A program made the translations under genes and the position numbers. 64,000 bases of DNA from Phaeosaccion multiseriatum (taxonomy: Eukaryota > Ochrophyta, other classes): NCBI GenBank assembly GCA_965112735.1, contig OZ218961.1, forward strand, positions 930,001-994,000. Direction: 5' to 3'. Each line of letters starts with the position of its first letter. Position 1 is the stretch's first letter. Below are positions 1 through 10,800 of this stretch, piece after piece. The notes under the pieces were generated by a model. That model searched no databases. It had not been told where the DNA came from and saw nothing but the letters and a program-made list of their open reading frames with translations.

Positions 1-238
1 AGATAATGGGGAAGAGGGGGGTAGGTGAGAAAAGAAGAAGTCCGTCGACGCACAGGCAACCAAGCAGCAGAGCACAACAAATGGGCCCTCCAACACTCCG
101 GAAAACTGACGAGACTGCCGGATCTGTGTCCCAGCAGTCAGCCTATCTGCCCTCAAATCTCCCCCATACTCGGCTTGAGGAGTATACCCAACCCCCTCCC
201 CCTCTAGGCTTTGAGTAGTAGTTGCTGGTCTTACTTAC
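1..238 (-). other. Intron of the cytochrome b5-domain gene
   Basis: On the minus strand a GTAAGT donor follows the last codon of the exon at 239-631. The sequence from 238 down to the window edge therefore reads as intron or undetermined sequence of that gene. I see no convincing acceptor or continuation exon before position 1. Confidence 0.5.
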
Positions 239-631
239 ATCGAATGCATCTATCCAGTGTTCGCCTGCAGGGTGCTTGGCCCTCCATCCCGTCAGGTCGA
301 CCACTTTCTCGCCGAGCTGCACCAACAGGCGCTTGTCCTTCTTCTTGCCGTCTTTGCCGTTGCTAGGCGGCGAGGAGGTGGTGGGGCCCTCTGCCGTCGC
401 TACCCGAGTGGCCGTATCCACAGCTACTGCTGAAGACAAGAGCCTCATTGGTGCCCTTGCCGTCCATCTTGCTCCCCCGCCTGACGCTGCTCCTGTTGCC
501 GGTGTGGCTCTGCCTACTGCTGGTGATGATGCACTGCCGAATGTGTTGATGGAGGGCGCGAAGGCCGAAGCTGAGCCAACGACCAATGCAAACACACCAC
601 TGACGCTCGCGGCAATCGGTGCCATGCTCAC
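239..631 (-). CDS. Plastid-targeted cytochrome b5-domain protein, first exon (partial)
   Basis: First exon of 131 codons, ending at a GTAAGT donor (238-233); the rest lies beyond the window. Residues 1-24 form a hydrophobic signal-like segment followed by ASAFAP. An ASAFAP-type motif at the signal cleavage site, followed by a Ser/Ala-rich stretch, marks import into red-lineage secondary plastids in heterokonts. Residues from about 95 read LLVQLGEKVVDLTGWRAKHP then AGEHWIDAFD, the start of a cytochrome b5-like heme domain. The usual HPGG is HPAG here, and the first axial His is present. Such domains are often fused to lipid desaturases or hydroxylases, but the catalytic part is not visible, so the enzyme is unknown. 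The gene is divergent from the photolyase gene at 1304. Confidence 0.7.
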
Positions 632-1303
632 TGCGTGCTACTCCTGCTGCTACTGCTGGATGCACCTGCTCCTTCGCTGCTTACGGCGGCCGTTCGTAGG
701 TCGCAGCGCAGCAGCAGAAGGTAGTGGTGCAGCCACTTACTCCGTTTGTGGCCCTCAATCGAGGTTCGCGTCGTCAGTACGTGGGTTTTGCCAGGACGGA
801 AAAAAAAAAATCACTCTCGACGTCGCTGCTCTCCTGGATTGTGCAAGTCTCAACACTGGACGCACGACCAGATAGAGGATGCCTCCGTGGGTTTGCTGCG
901 GCGCCACTATTTTAATTATGGCTCAATTGCTTGTTGAGGGGTGAGTTGGTTGGCGTTGTGACATCACCATTCACAGTTGGCGTACCCAGGGGGGAGGAGA
1001 CAAGTTGGTTCTCCTCCTTCCTCGATGACTCGTCAATTTTGCTTCCCTGATGGAGAACCAATGACTTTAAAGTGGTTGAAGAGAAGCACTCGAGCAGGAC
1101 TCTTTGCGCGGAGAAAAGCTGCGGCAGGAGGAGGAGGAGCAGCGAGAGTATCAGCTCGCTTGTTATTCTGCTCCTCGCTCGTCTCGGTCTCCCACCAGGT
1201 AGCAGGGTATAATTTGGGCTGTCAGCTGACCTCACAGCAGCAGGCAGGGAGGCAGCGACCTCTTCCCGTCCTTCGACCGGCCGGCAGCCGTAGGTGGGCA
1301 ACG
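632..1303. promoter_or_regulatory. Divergent intergenic region between cytochrome b5-domain gene and photolyase
   Basis: About 670 bp lie between two divergently transcribed start codons, so it should hold both promoters. I see no clear TATA box, no RNA gene and no coding signature; the open frames here are unsupported. Confidence 0.4.
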
Positions 1304-4300
1304 ATGCCCCCCCCGCGGAAGCGACCGAAGACTGAGGTGAAGACTGAGAGCAGCAATGCAAGCGGAAGTGAGGCGAGCGATTTGCTTCCGGCACCGGGGT
1401 GGTTCGACGCGCGCAGAGCCAGATGTCTGACCGCCGCGCGCAAGCCTCTCGCTCATGGTAGGTGGCTTCTCGAGCATCAGCCTCCTGTGCGTGCTCCCGC
1501 TCTTCGTCATACTCTCCCTCATTCACGTACGTAGGCAAGAGCGTTGTGTACTGGATGCACCGCGAGCAGCGCTGCAGCGAGAACTGGGCCATGCTCTACG
1601 CCAAGAACCTCGCGGACGAGGCGGGGGTGCCCCTCAGGGTGGCCTTTTGGTGAGTGAGGCAGGGCCGGGAAGGAGGCAGGGAGGGAGGGGAAAGAGAGAG
1701 CATAGGTAGGCGACGGAACCGCCAAAGAGTAGAGCAGAACAGAGCAGATCACCCTTTCTTTCAGTTTCAATTCCAGCTTGTAATACGTACCAGTCACGGC
1801 ACGCTCCTGACGACTGAGCTCGCGCCGAGCGCATGCACTCACCTGTGCTCGTCGTCGCTTGCCTGTCTTGTCTTGTTGGTAGCAGAGGGCTCCTCTCATC
1901 TGGAGCTGCCACTGCTGACTCGACTTGTGCTGCATTAATCCCCGCCCCCCCCCCCCCTCTCTCCGCTCTCTCTCTCTCTCTCTGTGCCTACCCCCCCCTC
2001 TCTCTATCCAATACCCAACCCACCCTCCACCAGCCTGCAGAACAAGCCGGAGCTGGGCACCCTCCGCCGCTCCGGCTTCATGCTCAAAGGCCTGGCTGAG
2101 GTGGAGGCCTCTCTGAGAGAGCTCCACATCCCCTTCCACCTGCTCACAGATGGCCCAGGCGGCGGTGGGCCCCCCTCCACTGCCATCCCCTTGCTGGCAG
2201 CGGAGCACTCTGCGGTGGCTGTGGTGTGCGATATGAGCCCCCTCCGACAGGCTGTAGAAGGGGCACAGGCGGTGGCCGAGGCGCTCAACGCGCAAGGCAG
2301 GGACGTGCCGCTCCACCAGGTACGTAACAGGACAGTACGGTGCGGTACACACGTTGAGTGTACACGTGTATGTACACCCAACTGGCGACGACGATTGTTC
2401 GAGGGCGAGGAGCAAACTGGACTTGCATGGTATTGCGTGGGAAAGGGGAAGGGCGACTCAGAGCTACTGACACGCTCTGTGACACCCTCTCTGTACACAC
2501 GCGACAGGTGGACGCACACAATGTGGTGCCTGTGTGGCAGGCGTCCAACAAGCGAGAGGTGGGGGCGAGGACCCTTCGGAAGAAGATCATGAGCCAAGAC
2601 GACTTCTTCACTCCTTTCCCCGCCCTCACGGCCAATGACAAGGTCACTAATCTCAAGACATTGACCAGCAGCAGCAACGTTAAGGAGGAGGAGGGGGGCG
2701 GCCCGCAGTCCTTGAACGACTTGCTGGTGGAGAAGGGGGTGGACTGGGCGGCCACTTTGAAGGGGATGGACATTGACAGGAGTGTGGGCGAGGTGGATTG
2801 GCTGACCCCAGGGACGGCCGCAGGCAAGGAGCAAGTGGGCAAGTTCATCAAGGACGGTCGCCTCAAGGCCTACGGCAACTCCAGAAACGACCCCAATGTG
2901 CCTGCGCAGTCCGATCTGTCGCCCTACCTTAACTTCGGCCAGCTCAGCGCTCAGTGGGCGGCGCTGACTGTCAAGGATAGTGGCAAGTATCCGGAGAGTG
3001 TCAAGGTGAGAGGGAGAGGGGAGGGGGGGGGGGGTAGGGTGACGTGGGGGGGGGGGGGGGGCTGAATGGGCGGTGACCTGAGATGTGCTCCGTACACCAG
3101 AAAGGATATGTGTAAGGGTCGCATGAGCTCCTCCCCTTAGCTCCTCTCCTAGCAATTCACGGCAGCTTGTTCATGCACAAAGACATTTTGATTTTCTTGT
3201 AACCGTACCTACCTCGCTCTAACGCACCACCCGAATACTTTTACTTGGCTTGTACAATGCCGTTCCATTTCACATGCACATTCACATGCACATTCGCTAC
3301 CCCAAGTCTTTTGTGGAGGAGAGCGTGGTACGTCGCGAGCTGGCGGACAACTTCTGCTTCTACTGCGCTGAGTACGACTCACTCGACGCGGCTGCGGGCT
3401 GGGCCAGAGAGACGCTCAGCAACGGCGAGGGCGACGAGAGGGAGCACCTGTACTCGCTGAAGCAGCTCGAGCAAGCAGAGACGCATGAGGACCTGTGGAA
3501 CGCCGTGAGTGAGGGGAGGGGTGGGGTTGGGCGCCGTGTGGGTGATGCGACGGTGCCCAAGATAAGAGGGAGGTAGGGCAACTGTCTCCTTGCTGAACTC
3601 GGAAAGTAACTGGCTGCTCCTCCTCCTCCTCCTCCTCCTCCTCCTCCTCCTCCTCCTCCTCCTCCTCCTCCTCCTCCTCCCTCCGTTTTCCTCCTCCCCC
3701 CCCCTCCCTCCTCCCTCCTCCCTCTGCTGCTGCTCCTTCTCAGGGTCAACTGCAGCTGGTGCGGCATGGCAAGATGCACGGGTGGGTGCGGATGTACTGG
3801 GCTAAAAAGATCTTGGAATGGACGCCATCACCCGCGGAGGCGCTCCGAATAGGGCTCCTGCTGAACGACAAGTATGTAGGTGGGGGGGGGCTTGGAAGGG
3901 ACAGGGTGAGGGCAGAGGGAGAGGGGGGAAGAGACAGAGACAGAGGCGGGGGGTGGAGAGAGAGAGAGGCTCGTGAACATAGATACGTGCGCTTTGAACC
4001 CCTTTTTCTGTAACACACTCTCTCTCTCTCTGGCTCCCTCTCTCTCTCTTCCCCTCTCTTTTGTCTGCGTTCGCTTGGGAAGGTACTCACTGGACGGTCA
4101 GGACCCGAACGGCTTCACTGGGCTTGGGTGGTCTATAATGGGCATCCACGACATGGGGTGGACACCGCGACCCATCTTTGGCAAGATCCGTTACATGAAC
4201 TACAGGAGCACAAAGACCAAGTTCGACATTCACGCCTATGTCAACAAATTCTCAGGGGCGGCAGACAAGGCTACCGCAGCAGGGGGTACACCGGCCAGAC

Positions 4301-4353
4301 CGAAGGGAGAGGGGAAGAGCAAGGGGAAGGGCAAAGCAAAGGCGAAGAAGTAG
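1304..4353 (+). CDS. Class II CPD DNA photolyase
   Basis: Light-dependent enzyme that splits cyclobutane pyrimidine dimers using FAD. Exons: 1304-1457, 1535-1649, 2034-2319, 2508-3005, 3307-3504, 3744-3871 and 4083-4353. All introns are GT-AG and the phases close to about 549 residues. Class II hallmarks are in order: VYWMHREQR near residue 55, an FCL...GFMLKGL block, [15 protein letters not shown] near 187, [29 protein letters not shown] and, near the end, [22 protein letters not shown]. The N-terminus has a basic PRKRPK stretch and the C-terminus is a Lys/Gly tail, both possible nuclear signals. No plastid leader is seen, so a nuclear role is likely. The start is the ATG that opens the only frame joining exon 2 in phase. 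Exon 4 carries a Glu/Gly-rich loop absent from most homologues. It converges with delta-tubulin. Confidence 0.95.
3617..3680. repeat. (CTC)n microsatellite in photolyase intron 5
   Basis: About 21 CTC units lie in the sense-strand pyrimidine tract leading to the acceptor at 3742-3743. It gives a spurious polyleucine ORF on the plus strand and polyglycine on the minus strand. Confidence 0.95.
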
Positions 4354-4430
4354 AAGCAAGGGGAAGAGCAAAGCAAAGGCGAAGAAGTAGAAGCAAGGGG
4401 AAGGGCAAAGCAAAGGCGAAGAAGTAGAAG
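4314..4430. repeat. 37-bp tandem repeat across the photolyase stop codon
   Basis: The TAG stop of the photolyase recurs at 4351, 4388 and 4425, a period of 37 bp. The unit is a Lys/Arg-rich AAG/CAAAG sequence that encodes the C-terminal Lys tail. As 37 is not a multiple of three, a change of unit number would not extend the tail in frame. Confidence 0.9.
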
Positions 4431-4554
4431 GAGGAGGAGGACACCAAATGTTTGATCTTTAATTTCTTTTTACATAAGGTTACATACAAGAGTGCACTGC
4501 TCGTCTCTATCAATCGGGCACTACTTCCGCTGCCGCTGTCTGTCATAGAGGATG

Positions 4555-4594
<40 letters not shown>

Positions 4595-4682
4595 GGAGGA
4601 GGAGGAGGAGGAGGAGGAGGGGGGAGTGTGACCTCTGCCACTTCGCTTTCCTTCACTACCTGCTCTTCATCCTTCTCTTCCT
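4431..4682. other. Convergent 3' region with (ATG)n(GAG)n microsatellite
   Basis: Intergenic space between the photolyase stop and the delta-tubulin stop. It holds an uninterrupted ATG-type run at about 4553-4592 followed by GAG units to about 4620. Nothing else is recognisable. Confidence 0.7.
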
Positions 4683-5126
4683 TCACAAACAAGGCGGACT
4701 CAACGGAGTGAGCTCCTGGCAGCAGTCCACATAACACTGTAGTGCTTCAAACGCTGCCTCAAAGTCGTCGCCAGCCTCCACCCCGTACCTCTGATACCAG
4801 TGCAGATAGGCCCCGCTGGTGTGCTTGGCTCGGGCAGCGTCCAACACGGACTGCACATCCGCTGCCATCCAGCTCGGGCGATTGGCGCACACAGAGATGG
4901 AGCGAGCTGGCACCACTGATCGATTTAGGGCAGCACTACGAAGACTGCTACTAGTGCTGCTACTCCTTCTACTCCGAGTAGTAGTACTACTGCTGCTACT
5001 AGTGCCATTGCTGCTGCTCCACAGAGCCGGTGCGAAGCTCACCGACAGACTCACGGCCTCGTAGGGGCAGCGAAAGGGCTCGACCATTGCCCGCCGTATA
5101 CCACGTCTCTCCTCCTCCTCCTCCTC

Positions 5127-5160
<34 letters not shown>

Positions 5161-6630
5161 TCATCGTCATCATCTTCCCAGCCTAACAGATCTCCCCACG
5201 GCCCCACTTCGCCTCGCCCTCCTCCGCCGTGTCGCCCGGCCCGCCTCTTGGCAGGAAGAGCTTCTTCACGCGCGCCCCATCCCCTTCCTCGTCTGTATCC
5301 ATCGTTGCGACCGGTGCTATCGCTTCTCCCGATTCGACCAGCATCACCACCACCACCTCCACCTCCACCTCCTTCGGCCCTTGAGAATCCACGCACCAGA
5401 ACATGGGCAGCCAGGGTAGGGCCTAGCGCGTTCGTCCCTCCCTTCCCGGAGCGCCCTCTCCTCCCTACTGCTCCCTTCCTGGCCTTGTTGTAATCCACAC
5501 CTCCATAGTCGTCGCCAGCGGTAGCAGACGCCATGGGGCGGAGCTTCAGTCGCATGGCCAAATCACTCCACGTTGACGGTTTCGTCATCCCAGAGCCAGC
5601 GGCAGAGTCAGTCGCAGAGGAGGAGCCGATGGAGGCAGTGGAGCGTACGTCAAGGAATTTGGCCCACGGTAGCAGGCAGCACGACGTCACAAGCTGCCCC
5701 GCGTCGAAGGGTCGGGAGAGCGCAGCAACAGCTGTCGACGACCTCTGATGATGATTCGAGGAGGAGCAAAAGGAGGAGGGCGTCGTGGGCAGCAGATGAG
5801 CAGCGAGGTCGGAAGCGAGCCCTTGATTCAGTCCCTGCATGTAGACACCAATCCCTTGCGTGTTGTAATCCGCTCGAGCGGCAGTGTTGATCCTGCCAAA
5901 CGTGTCATCGTTGGAGCGATAAATGGCGACGTCGGTGTATTCCAACAGGTACTGCAGAGCGAAGGCGGAATTGTAGTGCTGCAGTGGGGTATCGCCGCGT
6001 CCAAAGGGGCCCATCGCGACAGACAGGAGATAGCAGCGCGGGTACTCGTCACGGAGTTGCTGGTACGGGGTTACAGTGGATGGGGGCGGGTGTTGAGGGG
6101 AAGAGAGAGAGAGAGAGAGAGAGGGCGAGAGAGAGGTAGAGAGAGAAAGGCAGAGAAAGAGAGGGAGAGAGAGGGGGAGAGAGGGGGATAAGACAGGCAA
6201 GACACAACAACCTCGACGCTAACAGAGCAAAGAGCAACTGCAGATCCCTGTTTCCCCCCCTGACTCCCTCTCCGTCGCCCGCCAACGCGCGCTTCTTCTT
6301 CCAACCCACAACCCCATTCTTCTCGTACGAATATGCCCTTTTGCTAGACTGACACATACATGTACCGCCGAATTCATCACCATGGGAGGTTACATTCTCT
6401 CTCACCTGCAGCAGCGCCGAGCCTACCCCCGACCCCGTCCCCCCTGCTAGGCTGTGCATCAACACAAACGCGCTGAGAAAGCTCGGGCAGCGTTCTGCTT
6501 CCTTGCGTAGGGCCTCCATCGTTGAAGAGAAGAGCGCCACGCCCTCCTCTCCCCCCCCTCCTCCTCGACTCGGAAGCCCTCCTCCTCCTCCCCAGCAGCT
6601 GCTGAAGCCATGGGCCCAGTTGTTGCTCCT

Positions 6631-6667
<37 letters not shown>

Positions 6668-7502
6668 AGGGTTTTGGTTTCGCGCACCGGGGGAGCAAGA
6701 GTAGGTAGTAGGGTAGAAGAGATTCGAAAGAAAGCACAAAGGGCGGGTGGGGGGGGGCAATGAGATGGGGAAGTAAGGGGTAGGGTTAGACAAGGGCGGA
6801 ACCGAACGGAACCAGTGTCCACGACGCAGCGCAGGCTTGCAGCACGCCGTACCTCCCATTGTAGTCGAATACGACGTTACCGGGCCTCATGACGGAACTG
6901 CAAGCGTCAAGGTCACCGGAGCTCCTGCATGGAGGGCGACGGTGAAAGAGAGCCGCTAATGTTGTTGTGGTTGTTCGCCATCGTTGTTGTCGGTGTTGGC
7001 CAGCAAGGAAACAGCGCATGAAAGAGGTGGAGGTGAGGGAGTAAAGAAAGAGGGAGGAGGAATCGACATGTACGGTCTTTGGTTCATGAACAGTAGGGAT
7101 ACATGAGCATAGACAGCGCCAGACCAAACACATGTATGGTGACTTACGTTGGGGCCACTGGAGGGCATGCAGCCTATTTACGACCCTCGGCTCGGAGTCC
7201 ACAGCCACGCACGGTGCAAAGCCCTCGTCAGAAAACAGGCCCCCTCTTGTTGCGAAAAAAGGAAGGAGACCAAAGGTAGAGGGGCAAGGACGGAGGGACA
7301 GCCAAGTTGGACAGGGGTGAGGCAGGGGCACTGCAGTTAAGATATCTGAATAAGGAAAAAGAGAGAGTGGTGCTTCTGACCTGCCGTATATAGTGTACCT
7401 CTGCTGCGGCTGCTGCTGAAGCTCCTCCTCCATCGCAAGGGCCCAGAATTGCTCCCCGAGCTGATTTCCCGCTTGGCCCAGCGTCACAAACACAGTCGAC
7501 AT
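4683..7502 (-). CDS. TUBD1: Delta-tubulin
   Basis: Divergent tubulin needed in other eukaryotes to build or keep the triplet microtubules of basal bodies and centrioles. Exons on the minus strand: 7502-7399, 7245-7148, 6955-6853, 6628-6406 and 6059-4683; phases close to 634 residues. Visible: MSTVFVTLGQAGNQLGEQFW at the start (tubulin nucleotide-binding loop), NNWAHGF, and the signature AGGTGSG near residue 165. The C-terminal block AYLHWYQRYGVEAGDDFEAA aligns with the delta-tubulin C-terminus rather than alpha or beta. The family is about 450 residues; the excess is an insert in exon 5 (about 5700-5100) rich in Gly, Arg, Asp, Gln and Glu, partly from GAG/CAG repeats. The insert may be spliced out or simply tolerated. 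Its presence predicts flagellated cells. Confidence 0.88.
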
Positions 7503-7832
7503 GGTGCCCCGCGCACCCTCCCTCCCCTCCTCTTACGCGCGATCCCGATGCAGGCTTGCAGCCTCCATTCGCTCACGTCATCTTGGGGGAGGGGGGATGT
7601 AGCATGTAGTTGGTGGGGGGGGGGAAGGAGCGCGGGGAAGGTCTACTATATTAGTGCCATCTAAGTGTGGGGAAGGAGGCAGAATAATAAGTCATTTACC
7701 CTATGTCAATTAACTGGATGTCGGCCAGGAACTTTCCACGGAAGGGAAAGGGGTTTAAGGGTGTAATATATACATCTTCTGTGGCTAGCTAGGGCCATCG
7801 TGGGAACTGCGGCGCTTCCCTTTCTTCCTCCT
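7503..7832. promoter_or_regulatory. Divergent promoter region between delta-tubulin and LRR gene
   Basis: About 330 bp separate the delta-tubulin ATG (minus) from the proposed LRR-gene ATG (plus). It is the expected site of both promoters. A TATA-like TAATATATAC occurs at about 7763-7772, about 60 bp before the plus-strand start. No other feature is seen. Confidence 0.35.
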
Positions 7833-10800
7833 ATGGCGACTGTGACTAGACAGGATGGGAGCGCGGAGACTCTGGCGATGGGGGCGACGATGAAGGCTAC
7901 CTTGTCCCCCATCTTTTATGAGCACTGCACTCTGTATTACACTCCAAATGGTGAGTTAGGTATCGATCATGGTCCTAAGTGCTTGGTGGCAACACCCCCC
8001 TTGTTTGCTGGTTTTGTTCAGACCTGCTCGGTTGACCCACGCCTAATCTGGCTATCTTCTCTCCGATGTTGCTGCAACCCGCCCATCATGAAGGCGCGGT
8101 GGTGAAGTTAAGAGTGACGGGTCAAAGCTTATCAGGTGAGGAGTGCAAGAATAAATCTTTGAGTGCCGAACCATGAGAAATGGAGGCAATAGCCCAGCCC
8201 CGTTCAGCGCTCTGTCCGCGCCCCTACTGCTTAAGCAATCCTTCTGCCCATCCGTGTTGCCGAACGCCCCCCTCCTCCCGCCCCCTCAACAGGCCCCATT
8301 CCCTTCCAGCTCGGGAATCTCCATAGGCTCACGACCCTATCCCTTAGAGAGAACAAGCTGTCGGGTGAGTGCATGCAGGGGTCGAGTTGTGTCCGAGGAG
8401 ACGGGGTGTGCATCCCTGCTGCTCTTCAGTCATCATGCCCTGAGCTGTGGCGGCCGGGCGGAGAGGTCTCTAAAGAGCTGCATGGCTGCATGACGATGAC
8501 TCACTCTATTTACTGAGGCTCCTGCCGAATGCCCCCCTCCCCCCCCAACAGGCTCCATTCCCTCCAAGCTCGGGAATCTCCGTAGCCTCACGATCCTATA
8601 CCTTCACAACAACCAGCTGTCGGGTGAGTGCATGCGGGGGTCGAGTTGTGTCCGAAGAGACGGCTGTGCATCCCTGCTGCTCTTCAGCCATGGCCTGACT
8701 GAGCTGTGGCAGGGAGGCCTCTAACGAGCTGCATGCATGCATAACGATGACTCATTCTATTTTCTGCTCGCTCCTGCCGAATGTCCCCCTCCCCCCCCAA
8801 CAGGCCCCATTCCCTCCGAGCTCGGGAATCTCCATGGCCTCACGGATCTGCGCCTTTCCAATAACCAGCTGTCGGGTGAGTGCATGCGGGGGTTGAGTTG
8901 TGTCCGAGGAGACGGGTGTGCATCCCTGCTGCCCTGCAGCCATGCCCTGAGCTGTGGCGGGGAGGCCTCGAACGAACTGCATGCATGACGATGACTCACT
9001 CTATTGACTGCTCCTGCCGAATTTCCCCCTTCTCCCCCCCAACAGGCTCCATTCCCTCCGAGCTCGGGAATCTCCATAGCCTCACGATCCTATACCTTTA
9101 CAACAACCAGCTGTCGGGTGAGTGCATGGGGGGTTCGAGTTGCGTGCATCCCTGCTGCTCTTCAGCCATGCCCCGACTGAGCTGTGGCGGGGAGGCCTCC
9201 AACGAGCTGCATGCATGACGATGACTCACTCAATGTACTGCTCCTGCCGAATGTCCCCCTCCCCCCTCCCCAACAGGCGCCATTCCCTCCGAGCTCGGGA
9301 ATCTCCATGGCCTCACGGATCTACGCCTTCAAGACAACCAGCTGTCGGGTGAGTGCATGCGGGGGTCGAGTTGTGTCCGAGGAGACGGGTGTGCATCCCT
9401 GCTGCTCTGCAGCCATGCCCTGAGCTGTGGCGGGGAGGCCTCTAACGAGCTGCATGCATGCGATGACTCACTCTATTTACTGCTCCTGCCGAATGTCCCC
9501 CTCCCCCCCAACAGGCTCCATTCCCTCCGAGCTCGGGAATCTCCATAGCCTCACGATCCTATCCCTTCACAACAACCAGCTGTTGGGTGAGTGCATGGGG
9601 TGGTCGAGTTGTGTCCGAGGAGACGGGTGTGCAGCCCTGCTGCTCTTCCGTCATGCCCTGAGCTGTGGCGGGGAGGCCTCTAACGAGCTGCATGCATGCA
9701 TGACGATGACTCACTCAATGTACTGCTCCTGCCGAATGTCCCCCTACCCCCTCCCCAACAGGCTCCATACCCTCCAAGCTCGGGAATCTCCATGGCCTCA
9801 CGGATCTACGCCTTCAAGACAACCAGCTGTCGGGTGAGTGCATGTGGGGGTCGAGCTGTGTCCGAGGAGACGGGTGTGCATCCCTGCTGCTCTTCAGCCA
9901 TGCCCTGAGCTCTGGCGGGGAGGCCGCTAACGAGCTGCATGCATGACTCGCTCTATTTACTGCTCCTACCGAATGTCCCTCTACCCCCCCAACGGGCTCC
10001 ATTCCCTCCGAGCTCGGGAATCTCCATAGCCTCACGATCCTATACCTTCACAACAACCAGCTGTCGGGTGAGTGCATGCGGGGGTCGAGTTGTGTCCGAG
10101 GACACGGGTGTGCATCCCTGCTGCTCTTCAGCCATGCCCTGAGCTGTGGCGGGGAGGCCTCCGACGAGCTGCATGCATGACGATGACTCAGTCTATGTAC
10201 TGCTCCTGCCGAATGTCCCCCTCCTCACCCCCCCCAACAGGCCCCATTCCCTCCGAGCTCGGGAAGCTCCATAGCCTCACGGAACTATGCCTTTACAACA
10301 ACCAGCTGTCGGGTGAGAGTGCATGCGGGGGTTGAGTTGTGTCCGAGGAGACGGGTGTGCATCCCTGCTGCTCTTCAGCCATGCCCTGAGCTGTGGCGGG
10401 GAGGCCTCCAACGAGCTGCATGCATGACGATGACTCACTCTATTTACTGCTCCTGCCGAATGTCCCCCCCCCCCTTCAACAGGCTCCATTCCCTCCGAGC
10501 TCGGGAATCTCCGTAGCCTCACGATCCTATTTCTTCGCAACAACCAGCTGACGGGTGAGTGCATGCGGGGGTCGAGTTGTATCCGAGGGGACGGGTGTGC
10601 ATCCCTGCTGCTCTTCAGCCATGCCATGCCCTGAGCTGTGGCGGGGAGGCCTCTAACGAGCTGTATACGTGACGATGACTCACTCTGTTTACTGCTCCTG
10701 CCGAATGCCCCCCCCCCCCCCAACAGGCTCCATTCCCTCCGAGCTCGGGAAGCTCCATAGGCTCACGAGACTATACCTTTACAGCAACCAGCTGTCGGGT

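Noticed and set aside
1519-3155. Long minus-strand ORFs opposite the photolyase
   Set aside because: Shadows of the photolyase exons; no splice logic or recognisable domain on the minus strand.
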